This document shows, piece by piece, positions 22,673-33,221 of a stretch of DNA of 64,000 nucleotides (the stretch's first letter is position 1; every line of letters starts with the position of its first letter). Position numbers and translations under genes: made by a program. The notes under the pieces were generated by a model, which did not search any database, had not been told where the DNA came from, and saw only the letters and a program-made list of their open reading frames with translations. The stretch spans positions 18,246,365 to 18,310,364 of the forward strand of contig OZ034971.1 of assembly GCA_964030785.1 (NCBI GenBank), given 5' to 3'. Origin of the DNA: Siderastrea siderea (lineage: Eukaryota > Cnidaria > Anthozoa > Scleractinia > Rhizangiidae).

Positions 22673-23097
22673 AAAAACTGTTCATCTCTTTTAGATGTTG
22701 ACGCCAACATTAATATACACAATTTATAAATCAGTGAACCGAAAATAGTTTTCTATTGTTAAATAACCATGCTTGTCTGCAGTAACAATTAGAGGGGCAA
22801 GAAATGGAAGTTTGGACAAGAACGTCACGGTTCGGTGATTTTAAATCACCAATGAGAAGCGACTTGGAGCTTGTTATTTAATTAAGGTTTTTTACGCTTT
22901 AAACAACACAAACTACGACAGCTAACCAGAATGCTTCATCCAAACGAGTTAAAAACCAGTCAAACCAGTTATACTAACCATGACCGCCATAGGTTAAACA
23001 AAAACAGAACATGACATCATTGATAATCCTGTCAAGCCGGTTAACAAACCGGTCAAACCTGTTGTGAAGCCTCTCCGCATTTTATTCATGAGATACT

Positions 23098-23881
23098 GGT
23101 TGTTTACCATTTACAAAAACTTTCCGGAAACTCCGGTTGGAAAGTAAATGGTACACGACTTTTCGGGTCGTTCCAGTGGAAAATTTCCGGGAGCAACGAA
23201 ACTTCTGAAAAGATAGTCCTGTTTTCCAGACGGAATTTTCCAAACGGAAATTCGTGTTCCATTTGTTCAAACCTCATCTTTGATACCAGTTTAAGGCTCT
23301 CGCGGCCATTATCTGTCCTGACACGACGGTGACCGGAAGGTAAACGTCACTTTTAAAGTGATTTCACAATCCTTTAAACTTCTTAGCGATTATTCCGACT
23401 CGTTTATACTGTCTATTGTCTAATGTAGTCGAATTATCCAGAAGCTGAATTTGTAAGGACGGCGTTTCAGATGAGGAAGAAATTATTCCGAAAATTAATT
23501 AGAAAATAGTTATGTGTCCCCAATTAGCGCCCTTTCTTTGCAGGCTGCTAGATCACTTGACACGAAAATAAAGTTATTATTATTACATTATTACTGTTAT
23601 AAATACAAAAATTGACCGTCGTGTGTTCGCGTTCTACACAAAACACAAAGCAAAGAAAGGTACCAAAAGTAACGCACGTGCAGAGTCGTTGTTTTGTTAA
23701 CGCTTTTGTTTTGTGAAATTCTCGTTAGCTGTCGCCGTTGTGCAAATTTTTTTTGTTAATGGTAGGGATTTCTGCAAATGGTAAGCGCCAGTCCCGAACG
23801 GAATTTCCCAATACGGAAATTTGCTTACCATTTGCCCAAAGCGTAAACCGACCGGTTTGTCCGTGTAAATGGTAAACAACC
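23098..23881. mobile_element. Short DNA element with inverted ends and ACT duplication
   Basis: The left end GGTTGTTTACCATTTAC and the right end GTAAATGGTAAACAACC are exact inverted repeats. ACT flanks both sides (23095-23097 and 23882-23884). The interior repeats the theme accatttnc / ggaaantttcc several times on both strands, so it has secondary inverted repeats as well. No transposase. Confidence 0.75.
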
Positions 23882-24289
23882 ACTGAGAGTAGTTTATGAC
23901 GTCGTCAACGTTAATGAGATTCCCCCACCAAAATTCGGCAAATTCTATCCCTACTATACTACTATACTACTATGTAAATATAAATAATCCCTTTGTTTTG
24001 TTACGTGATTGTGGTATTAACGAGCTAGTTAAAACTGATTTTGTTATATTAACAGTCTTTTCATTTTAACTCGTAGAATTCACAAAGCTTTAAAATTCTG
24101 GGCAGTTTTCTATGTCCATAAACGTTTGCTGAAAAAAACATATCTTCTCATCGTTTCTCTTAATGCGTCAATTGAGTGTATCTACTGTCGGCCAAGAGTG
24201 TTCATTTTTTTCTGAGGAGGCTGAAGGAAAGGATTGAATAAGACAGAAGAACTTAACCACCACTGGATGGGTTGATAGTATCTCAAGGT

Positions 24290-24480
24290 TCTTCCAACAT
24301 TTTGCTACGTTGTTAAGGTCCCAGCAAACGAATTCAACGTCATCCAACATGGTTGAATTGTACGCTTTTGAACGAGATGGCCAAACGAATTCAACACTCC
24401 GTTCAACGTCAATCAACGCTGATGAATAAAACTTGTTGAACGCGTTTGGCCATCTTGTTGAATGATGTTGTACTTTAGAA
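24290..24480. repeat. Degenerate repeat rich in ttcaac/gttgaa words
   Basis: Contains cgaattcaacgtcatccaac, ggccaaacgaattcaacac and cgcgtttggccatcttgttg. The last two carry complementary parts, so a hairpin is possible. It resembles the repeats at 12970-13165 and 42400-42590. Confidence 0.5.
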
Positions 24481-24905
24481 TTGTATGAAGATCATCGCAG
24501 TGAAGGTGTTTCAACTTAACATAAGCAGTTGAAAAGAAGAAACCTGAAAAAATTCAGGCTTGAACGGGAATCGAACCCATGAGCTCTGCGATGCCGGTGC
24601 AGCGCTCTAACCAATTGAGCTATCAAGCCAACTGGGAGCTGGTCAATTGAGAGTTCGTATTTATTCCGTAGATGGAGAAATGAACATGAATATATGAAAT
24701 AATCATTTCTCCATCTACGGGATAAATACGAACTCTCAATTGACCAGCTCCCAGTTGGCTTGATAGCTCAGTTGGTTAGAGCGCTGTACCGGTATCGCAG
24801 AGGTCATGGGTTTGATTCCCGTTCAAGCCTGAATTTTTTCAGGTTTCTTCTTTTCAACTTCTTAAGTTGAAACACCTTCATATAATTCTATCTTTATCCG
24901 CAGTT
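24481..24905. mobile_element. Palindromic pair of tRNA-like sequences
   Basis: Two tRNA-like units sit head to head. The minus-strand unit is at about 24562-24631 and the plus-strand unit at about 24758-24830; both read GGCTTGATAGCTCA and continue with a TTGGTTAGAGC D-arm. They also have an anticodon-like arm (loop ccggcat or ccggtat) and a T-arm (GGGTTCGATTCCCG or near). Around and between them the sequence is also inverted (gaagaaacctgaaaaaattc against its complement; actctcaattgaccagctcc). The anticodon stem is imperfect and there is no T33, so functional tRNAs are unlikely. A tRNA-derived foldback repeat fits best. Confidence 0.75.
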
Positions 24906-25019
24906 CAAACATATGATTATTTTATATATTCATGTTGATGTTGTACTTTGTTGAATTATGTTACTCATCGTGTTTCCTGCACGTGCATGTTTTCAACATT
25001 GTTGCACTTGACAGCCTAA

Positions 25020-25230
25020 GGCCCAGTTCAGACGCTGTACCTCTCATGTGCCGTACCAAATACATTTTCGCTCCAAGGTCGTAATGAGCGGCAAGCTTTG
25101 CTGTACCCTGAGATTTTGCCTTCCCTTATTAAAATCTGTCGAAAAAAACTGATTTGAGCACCGTAGCACTGCTAAATAACTACGTACTAATTGGTATGGC
25201 ACATGAGAGGTAAGGCCTCTGAACTGGACC
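25020..25230. mobile_element. PIF/Harbinger-like MITE with TAA duplication
   Basis: The left end GGCCCAGTTCAGACGC and, read inwards, the right end GGTCCAGTTCAGAGGC are inverted repeats. Further pairing includes cctctcatgtgccgtacc against ggtatggcacatgagagg. TAA flanks both sides (25017-25019 and 25231-25233). Confidence 0.82.
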
Positions 25231-26004
25231 TAACGAATTCAACACTGTTTTTCACACCTGATCATGAGGACAAAGAAGTGTTGAATAGTGTTGGATCGAA
25301 AGCATGAACGCAATGAAATTTCGTTCGGTACTATATCAAATGTCACGGGACATCATCCAACATCACAGTTAATACACTTGTGTAGATAGAGGCAACGGAA
25401 TTCGAATTCACTTGAATCTCTACCAGGGTGTATAAATGTTGTTTCTTTTCTCAGCGACACAACAGCCTAAACAGACTGACTTTCCGACCGAAAACCCAAC
25501 TACCAGACCACACTCATCTCGACTATAACAGAGCTCTGACTGTACGGCAGGTTACAGGTTACGATTAACCTTACCACGCAATATGGTCAGCATACGCAAT
25601 ATGGTCAGCAAAAATCGCGTGTCCACATATAAGTAACTTGATCACTTAAAATGTTTTACTCGTCAGGACTTAAGGGAACAATTTTGCACATGACAGAAAT
25701 AAAATAGCAAAATTCTCTTAGTATTAGTGGGTTCAGTTGTTACATAATTAGTCAGTATTTATGATTGATAGGCATTTAATTTATCGTTGTAATGTTGAAT
25801 TAAGGAAATCATGTACCCCCAAGATCAAAAGTTGTATAATCTCACATGTGATGGCCTAATTGAGACCGATTGTCTCTCATTTTGTGATGCTTCTGTAGAC
25901 TATAAAATCCGAAGTGCAGTGTATAACGTAGTATTGGAGTAGAAGGACCTTGGAAAAAACTTTTAATGTGGACTTCAAATTAAAAGCTTCACGCTGCTCA
26001 GCCT
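25231..26004. other. No gene seen
   Basis: AT-rich sequence with no coding frame or bounded repeat recognised. Confidence 0.4.
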
Positions 26005-26013
26005 CTGGTCTGT

Positions 26014-26114
26014 TAGTCTCCTTCGCAGCCGTTTTTAGGGTCGTCACGCAACGCTCCTCCCCTGTGGGGAGGAGCGTTGCGTGACGACCCTAAAAACGGC
26101 TGCGAAGGAGACTA
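26014..26114. mobile_element. Perfect 101-bp foldback element with 9-bp target duplication
   Basis: The arms start TAGTCTCCTTCGCAGCCG and are perfect inverted repeats of 48 bp around a 5-nt centre (ctgtg). The 9 bp ctggtctgt occurs immediately before (26005-26013) and after (26115-26123). A 9-bp duplication with long inverted arms is typical of Mutator-like (MULE) non-autonomous elements. The identity of the arms suggests a young insertion. Confidence 0.88.
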
Positions 26115-26123
26115 CTGGTCTGT

Positions 26124-27795
26124 CGGTTTCAAAAAAAAGTTTTTCTGGTATCAGAAAATACCAAGTCAGCCAGCAGGAATAAGCTCCTTCTATTGTGGAC
26201 AGGGCAGTCTAGTGAACTAAATTGGATTTTTTGTTTTCTCTAAAGAGCGTTTATTTATCTAAAACGATATAATATCATACAAAATGTCCGTAAAATGGCA
26301 GTTATTTATCTCTTGGGACACTTTTATGAAGTTCAGCAAAATGCTCGCAAAAGAATATAAGTACTCACTGACCATCTTGTTGCTACAAGTATCACCTTGG
26401 CCAATAATCATGAAATACCTCACGTCGCTAATAGCTCAAATATTCCCTGTTCAGATAGTTGTTGCTGTAAATTACTCGGCAAAGAGATGTCTCGTCGTTC
26501 GTTCGGGTTGTTTTTGTCGTTCGGCTGTTTGCAGTGGATCAGTTTTATCAGTTTCTTTGTTTGCTTTGTTTATTTGCTCGTCTGTTTGCTTTTCATTTCA
26601 TTTAGACACTTCAACGTTATTTATTATTGTGGTTTGCCGGTCGTTTGGCAGCTGGCTCCTATTCAGTTTTGTAGTTCAGTCTTAATCTTGACGATTTATG
26701 GGAACTTTTCTAAAAAAAATGTTCAAGTATGGGGAGCTGCCTAAACGAACTGGCGCAAACATAAAAAAACAAATGGATTGAAAGGATCAATTGTGTGGTT
26801 TAAGGCATAGCTAACAATATGTTAATGTCTCTAACAAACGGTTATGATGATCAAGCTATGTTCTACTTTGCAACAGGAGCGTTATTTAATTTCATAGTTA
26901 ATAGCCTACTTTTGGAAAGTAAAAAAATCGAACAATTTGGGAAGCAATATCAATAAAAACAAGACTAACTTCTGAACATAGCCTACCTGGTCAGAACTTA
27001 TGGAGGCGGTAATTTCACAAATGGGGCGGGGCGGCAACAGTAAGGTTACCAGCAAGAACTTTATGCTAAAATAAACTGTTGAAGCCGTAGCCAAAAGGGC
27101 CATTAAATTATTTCAGCAAGATAAACCTTATCTTATTTTCGGGTTGTTTGTGTTTGGTCAGTTTCGTGGCCTGCTCTCTAACCGATGGAGAACGAAAATG
27201 GAATAAAGAAACGAATCTACGTGGACACAGAAAGAATTAGTAAAGCTATTCTTGATCAATGTCTGTCCCGAAAATTCTAAGGCACCAACTCTTTATGCGG
27301 ATAATGACCTCTATGCTTTTATCATTGTCACTGCGATGTTGTGTTTGTTCTTTATTTTTTTATCCCATCGGCTTTCTTTGCTCCGCTCAGTTCAAAGGGC
27401 TATGGCGTTAGGTCCATTTTGTGATCTTGTCTCTGACTGGTCGAAACCATGACAAACAACCCAAACTACGTGTATGAAGGAAGAGGTCATAAGCAAAGAT
27501 CATGAAGGTGTCAAGGCTTGTCGCTGATTGGTAGAATCGTTGCGAAAAGAACAAACAAACTACTTGAAAAACGTACTAGTTATACCTACAAAACTTTCCA
27601 GTTCGAAAAGGTCAGAGTTACAGCTCGTTATCAAATGTTCTTCCTAGAATTCTAAGGGGCATCACCTCTTAATAACTACACATAATCGACTGAAATGGGC
27701 TCAGGTGCGAGAGTTTTGGCTGCGAGCCAGTATTTGACCACAAAGAGAGTGAGGAGAAAGGGGCGAGTGAGTCCTGGAAGTTTAACTCCGACAAC
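26124..27795. other. No gene seen
   Basis: AT-rich. The overlapping plus-strand frames at 26284-26744 are Phe/Leu/Ser/Cys-rich products of a T-rich stretch and carry no motif. Nothing else supported. Confidence 0.4.
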
Positions 27796-28175
27796 ATGGA
27801 GCGACCGTTGAACATTCCGGAGCATCCGATTAACCTTGAAGGCATCCAAATCTATCTACTTGAGGACGGTTCAACGATTGATGAGGTACATGAACAAGGA
27901 ATTACCATCGGCAGGGAAGGATCGGAAGTCCTAAACTTGTTATCACGTCTGAAAAGTCAGGAGGCTTATTGGATGATGCCCCCAATACAGGGGAAAAGGA
28001 GCAAGAACAACAAGCAGGGGAAGAAAATAGAGGTGTTAGGCAACGTCGAATAGGGATCGTCGAGGCCAGCGACCAAGTAGTCGCTGAGCGAATGAACGCA
28101 AGAGTTTTACGAAAGAGATTCGGCGAAGGTTCGGTGATTTCTGAAACGCCAAGAATTTTCAACAAAAAACTGTAA
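27796..28175 (+). pseudogene. Coding-like frame with probable frameshift, unrecognised
   Basis: From the ATG at 27796 the first frame encodes MERPLNIPEHPINLEGIQIY and then a LLEDGSTIDEVHEQG segment, about 55 plausible residues. A second frame, open from about 27895, encodes a charged segment (GEKEQEQQAGEENRGVRQRR) followed by AERMNARVLRKRFGEG and a TAA at 28173-28175. Neither frame alone looks complete; together they resemble one small charged protein of about 125 residues broken by a frameshift. It is followed by a SINE/LINE-like tail with AATAAA and short tandem repeats. It may be a retrotransposed remnant. No family recognised. Confidence 0.3.
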
Positions 28176-28445
28176 GAACATAACTTTCTTCGTGCATAAT
28201 TATAATTTGTTTTCAGTTCTGTGAAGAATCAAGCCGAATAATATAAAAAATAATTGCTTCCTCTGTGGCCATTTGGGTTTTTTTTTCTGATCATTTTATA
28301 GTATTGTACGTTATATATGTCTTTCTTGAGTGATACGTATTTTAAAACTAACATTAGAATTAGAATATTATTATTGTTATTTATTTTTCTTTATTTTAGC
28401 GGGGCCTAGATGAAAATTACTTTGTGTAATTCTAGTTTACCCTGA

Positions 28446-28640
28446 CTAAATAAAGTGTTGTTGTTGTTGTTGTTGTTATTCTTTTTTCGTAATAGTCAGA
28501 CGATATACGTCCCCAAAACGCGCCCTTAATCTGTTATATTCTGATGGATCATATGTGTAACAATCTATACATAATCGTATCACCACACAGCTAAGCGTAT
28601 GACACAATAAACTTGTATTGTATTGTATTGTATCGTAGCT
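28446..28640 (+). repeat. Retroelement-tail-like sequence with (TTG)n and (TATTG)n
   Basis: AAATAAAG is followed by about six TTG units at 28458-28476. About 130 bp further on, acacaataaact is followed by TATTG units at 28615-28634. Such A/T-rich tails ending in short tandem repeats are typical of non-LTR retroelements. No reverse-transcriptase sequence is visible. Confidence 0.45.
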
Positions 28641-28749
28641 AACTGGTTCTGAATCAGGTTATTTGAAGAAAGCTGTTCATTACTGGTGTTTATTTCACGT
28701 CTACTCCTTGTCCCCGATGTTTTATTTGATGCGTCATGTGGCGAAACAC

Positions 28750-28899
28750 TGAGAAAACTCTCCAGTCCAAAAGCTGAGAAAACTCTCCAGTCCAAAAGCT
28801 GAGAAAACTCTCCAGTCCAAAAGCTGAGAAAACTCTCCAGTCCAAAAGCTGAGAAAACTCTACAGTCCAAAAGCTGAGAAAACTCTCCAGTCCAAAAGA
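28750..28899 (+). repeat. 25-bp minisatellite, about six units
   Basis: Unit tgagaaaactctccagtcca followed by aaagc, repeated nearly without change (one ctccag to ctacag variant). Confidence 0.95.
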
Positions 28900-28930
28900 T
28901 AGTCTTACTCTTATTTATCTAGTGCAATAG

Positions 28931-29205
28931 GTAAAGTCGCACATGAGCCAAGGAGGCCCACACGGCCGGAGCTTATCCCGGTTTTTGTAGCATGAAGCAA
29001 CTGAGAGTTTTGCTACTTCCCTCTGGATGAGATACTAGTCCATCGCAGGGTTACCCCAGCAGTATGTCGCCGGTACCCATTTATACTGGGTCGAGAGAGA
29101 CAACGTTGTCTAAGGAAACAACACGATGACAGGGACTGGGCCTCGAATTACCGACCTTCAAATCTGTAGTCCGACGCGCTAACCACGACACCACCGCGCC
29201 CCCAC
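28931..29205 (-). mobile_element. tRNA-derived SINE with 14-bp target duplication
   Basis: Read on the minus strand the head is tRNA-like, with an A-box region GTGGTTAGCGCGTCGG and a B-box-like GGTCGGTAATTCGAGGCC. The body ends with accgggataagctccggccg and ggctcatgtgcgac on that strand. A 14-bp near-identical direct repeat, atctagtgca(a/g)tag, flanks it (28917-28930 and 29206-29219). The same family occurs at 53228-53508. Confidence 0.85.
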
Positions 29206-29219
29206 ATCTAGTGCAGTAG

Positions 29220-31976
29220 CAATGGCTGAAAGAAGAAGCTATATAGGACGATTGGGCACTGTACAAAAGCACCCTAAATTTGTCTTGAAGCACTGAATTG
29301 AGTAATTATAGCCTATTTGTCCTTTATGTAGTACTATCTTTTGGCGGGTTTAATTGAGTGAAAAATGATAACAAAAATAAAATCCACACTAAATTAAAAA
29401 ACCGGAATTCAATTTCAATTCAATTAAAAGTTTCCTGAAAAATCACGAAAGTTTGTGATCGTATGAGAAATCAAAAATTTAAAGGAGGGCTATTCGGTGT
29501 TTTAACACCAAACAAGGACAGGCCCTTACAAGTTGAGTTAATTTATAAGCCACTTAGTTCATGAGCTACATGAATTCTTAATATTTTTAAATTGACGCTG
29601 TTGCTCAGTACTTTCCTTGCGGTGCTTTCGGCATGTAGTGGAATCAAATCAGACTCCCGCTACGCGGTCCTCCGATTTCGTTTAATCATTCGTATGTTTA
29701 CAGACCGAATTGGACTCCACTCAGTCCTATTACCATTATTAAACAAACCTATGAAAATTCAAAGTTGCGTGCGTATGAGGATCAGGAGGGAAGTCCTCGA
29801 AATAAACTCACATGATGGACAACGTTTATTTCACGATACCTGAATCGATTCGCACGCTGAGATTCCACACAGGCGTCTGTCTTCCAGTGGTCTTTTTTCG
29901 GCTTTGTGGCCATATATTTTGAAAATTTCCTACAAGACACTTCTGTTGAGTGCATGAACAACGCAAGTCTGACGATTGATGGGGAAAACAAGATCCTGTG
30001 TAAGAGGTCACGAAATGAGCCAGACATAAATTTGTGCCCAATCAGAAGCAAGAACGCAAATGCTTGTTGAACTAGTCAGTTAAAAGTATGTTCCCAGGGG
30101 CCTTTCCGCCCGTCTTGTAAACTTTCGCTCCCATCGATTTTGCCTGTTTTTGTCAACCTTTCGTTCCAACTATCTGCCTCTGGGTCTCTGAGAATGTCTT
30201 TGTTAGATCCTATTTAATCCATATAATAATCCTATCACCCAACTCCCCGACAATGGATAAGTTTGTGTATATTACGTAACTCCTTTACTGGGTACAACTC
30301 TTGGTTCAAACTATTTTCAGTCTTTTGAATTTTGTTCGACAAAAGGGCTTCCGTTACTTATAGGGGACTCGCGCTCTTTAAAGAAAAAAAAAGACTGTCT
30401 GAATGTACGCACATACTCAGTAATACAGCATGTTTAAAAAGAATAAAAGAAAACAACGTCATTGACAAGGTGATTGAAAAAGTAACGAGAGGTGCTGACT
30501 GAAGGTGTTTTTCTAGTACCAACATTCGTCTAGGTGGTATAGGGCTTCAAATCTAGTCGGGATGCTATATTGTCTTTGAGGTCCTAGCAAAATTACTCGT
30601 AAGTAGAAGCAAGATTCCATCATTTACAACTGCGTTTGTCCAGGACTTGGTTGTACTTGCAACGATTTGCGTTCAATTTCGGCACGAGTTAATTTTTCAT
30701 CGTTTGGCTACAGCCAACACAAGTCGACACAAGTTCTCCTATTGCTTTCTTTGGTGTGGTCGCCAAGGGTTCATTGAAACAACTTACCTTGTAACTAAGT
30801 CAAACTTGCGAGTCCTTTCGGTCACCCGGTAGACTTGCCCACAAGGCGAGTTCAGAGTTTTTTTTCAGAAGCGCGATAAACCGGAATCGGAAATGAGAAG
30901 CGAAGGACTTTTGAGAAAGTCTAGTGACCCGGCAATCTCACATACAAGTCTGTACGCAAGTTGGCATTTCCAAACTGGCGACAAATTTCTACTCCGGCAG
31001 GACGTGGGTTGGAAAATGAAGAATTTTCATTAACCACAGATTGACGGAGATAAAGAATGAAGCGACAATAACCAGAAACATCTTCCTCGTCCCCAGGTGT
31101 CGTCGGTTGTCGAGAAAACATCACCATGTTTCAAGGCTAGGACACGGAACCCAAAGCTCTCCAACAGGTACCACAACCTCACGCGCACCCTGCTCTACCT
31201 AAGAGTGACACCTGGAGATGAAGATTTCAAACACCAGTTGTTATGATATGTTATCAAGGCCACAAATTAGCTGTGGTCACACGAGGCAGGGAAAACCTCA
31301 CACTTTGCCAGACAAAGTTGGGGGAAGTGTAACCGATTTTACGTCAGGTAAGTTCTTCTCGCTTTAGAGGTCAAGTGAAAATTTTTTATTTAAATGTGCT
31401 AGAGAGCCTGGAGACTTTTCAATAATTCAGAAATCTTAAGGACTTTCCAACGCACTGGTTGGATACAATTAGAATCACAAGTTAAAAATCAAGATTGTAG
31501 GAACCGTGAAAATTTCTGGCAAGAATTTGAAACCAAGATCACCAGTATTCAAGTGTGAATGTAGACAGAAAGGGGCACCCTAGATAAAAAGCAACAAGAA
31601 CAACAAACAACTCAGAATAAATTAAAACACAAGCCCCTACAAAAGTATAAAAATGTTTCAGTTTTATTAAATATATATATTCACGATTATTTTCATTTAA
31701 TGATTAAGGTGCTTGCCGAGAGGTTATTTGGCTGTCATCACTTAGTGAACTCAACACTTGCAGGCAAAAAGGAAAACGTGAACAGATATTTATCCCAGTG
31801 TCTTAAAGGGCATCGCAAGGTAAAAAGATATAAACTAGTTGAGACTTGCATGAAGTTCCTTGAGGAACGACGGACCAGTGTGAAATTTGTAGAATGCAGA
31901 CAGCAGACTGACCTGGGGCTGGATTATGCCTGAACTAGCCCTTCTACACCTAGTTAACCTATAGGCTAATAAGGCC
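29220..31976. other. No convincing gene
   Basis: About 2.7 kb without a supported gene. A plus-strand frame at 31700-31933 encodes a 77-residue basic product (GKKENVNRYLSQ, KRYKLVETCMKFLEERRTS) with a less random look than its surroundings, but I recognise no family and no splice context. Confidence 0.35.
31663..31668 (-). terminator. Possible poly(A) signal of BMI1-class gene B
   Basis: AATAAA on the minus strand, about 810 nt beyond the gene B stop. I did not see a closer canonical hexamer. Weak support. Confidence 0.25.
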
Positions 31977-31984
31977 CAATCTCA

Positions 31985-32298
31985 TCCCCAGGGCATTCTC
32001 CTCAATCAAAATGGCGGATCGGAGAACCATGGCCAAGGCTGCCAAAATGGCTCCAAAAATTTGTGAGGATTTTGTCACATAAACACGATGAAATGTCATC
32101 GTTTCGTTTGAACAACGGTTTTAGATTGCAAGAAAACAAACAGGGCCGTCAGACGCTGGAAACAACCTCCGAAAAGCCATTTCATCATGTGTCACGTGAC
32201 AAAATACTCCACGATTCTTGGAGTGCTGCAGCAGCCTTGGCCAGGGGTTTTCTCCGATCCTCCATTTTGAACGAGGAGAAGGCCCTGGGGACGAGGTT
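31985..32298. mobile_element. Foldback MITE beside the end of gene B
   Basis: The left arm ctcatccccagggcattctc, then aaaatggcggatcggagaa and ggccaaggctgc, is mirrored on the right (gcagccttggccaggg, ttctccgatcctccatttt, ggccctggggacgagg). The words taaggccca and ttaggccca flank the two ends, a possible imperfect 9-bp target duplication. It lies 3' of gene B. Confidence 0.7.
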
Positions 32299-32476
32299 GA
32301 ATTAGGCCCAGTCTCGTACTCAGAGTTTGCTGACTGCAGTCTACAAATGTCACTCACCACCAGGAAAGACTGACAGCGTGAAAGCAATTGCTGTCACGCA
32401 AGTACACCCCTTTAAGGAGTTGCGTTACTTTGATATGTTTTGATAGGTCCTTCTCGCTGGTCTGCAAAGTCAGCCG

Positions 32477-33183
32477 TTATGTCTCACTTTCTTTCGTTTC
32501 TTGCTCAATGGCATCGAGTTCAAAACTTGGAGGAGTTTCTGGAAATGTTGTAGAGATGTCGTTGTGGAAAAGCTGTTCGTTTGATGTACAATCCATCTGT
32601 TCAGGTATTGTTTGTTTCTCTTCTTCTAGAGTGGGTTCTGTTTTTATCGAAACACTTTCCTCTTTTTCTTGCTTAAATACTTGTTCATCTTCACACTTTT
32701 TAAGTTTCTTCTGTGGTACTTCATCCACTTTGTATGGGCTACTTTTAATGACTTCTTGACAAACGTCCAAGAAAGAGTATTGTAGATCCAGAAAAGACTG
32801 AAAGAGAGTTAAAACCAGTTGTTACCGTTTAGGAATGTTTGGCTTTGGCTCACTGGCTTAGGTAAACCCCTAACCTCTCGGGAAGTACAAAATGATAAAT
32901 CAGTAAACCTACTTTAGTATAAAGTCCGTAAATCTGTGAGACTTCTTTCATCGTGAGTGAATCACTAAGAAGTTCGTCACACCGTATGAGTTCGGCCTGA
33001 AAATAGAGAATCGATCGATCAAGCAATAGATTCGCCAATCTATAAGCGTCGGTCGGTTGGACGTTCCGTTATTCAATCAGTAAGCCAGTCAGGGAGACAA
33101 TAAGGCAGTAAGGCAGCCAGCCAGCTACTCGGTGGGTCGGTTGAGCCAGTCATGGAGCCAGTCAGGAAGACAGTAAGTCAATA

Positions 33184-33221
<38 letters not shown>

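Noticed and set aside
24562..24831. Two functional tRNA genes (anticodon-like GGC or GGT)
   Set aside because: The anticodon stem has a mismatch, the base before the anticodon is C rather than T, and the units are embedded in a dispersed palindromic repeat.
26284..26744. Two overlapping hydrophobic plus-strand frames
   Set aside because: Both are Phe/Leu/Ser/Cys-rich readings of a T-rich stretch, overlap each other and show no topology or motif of a known membrane protein.
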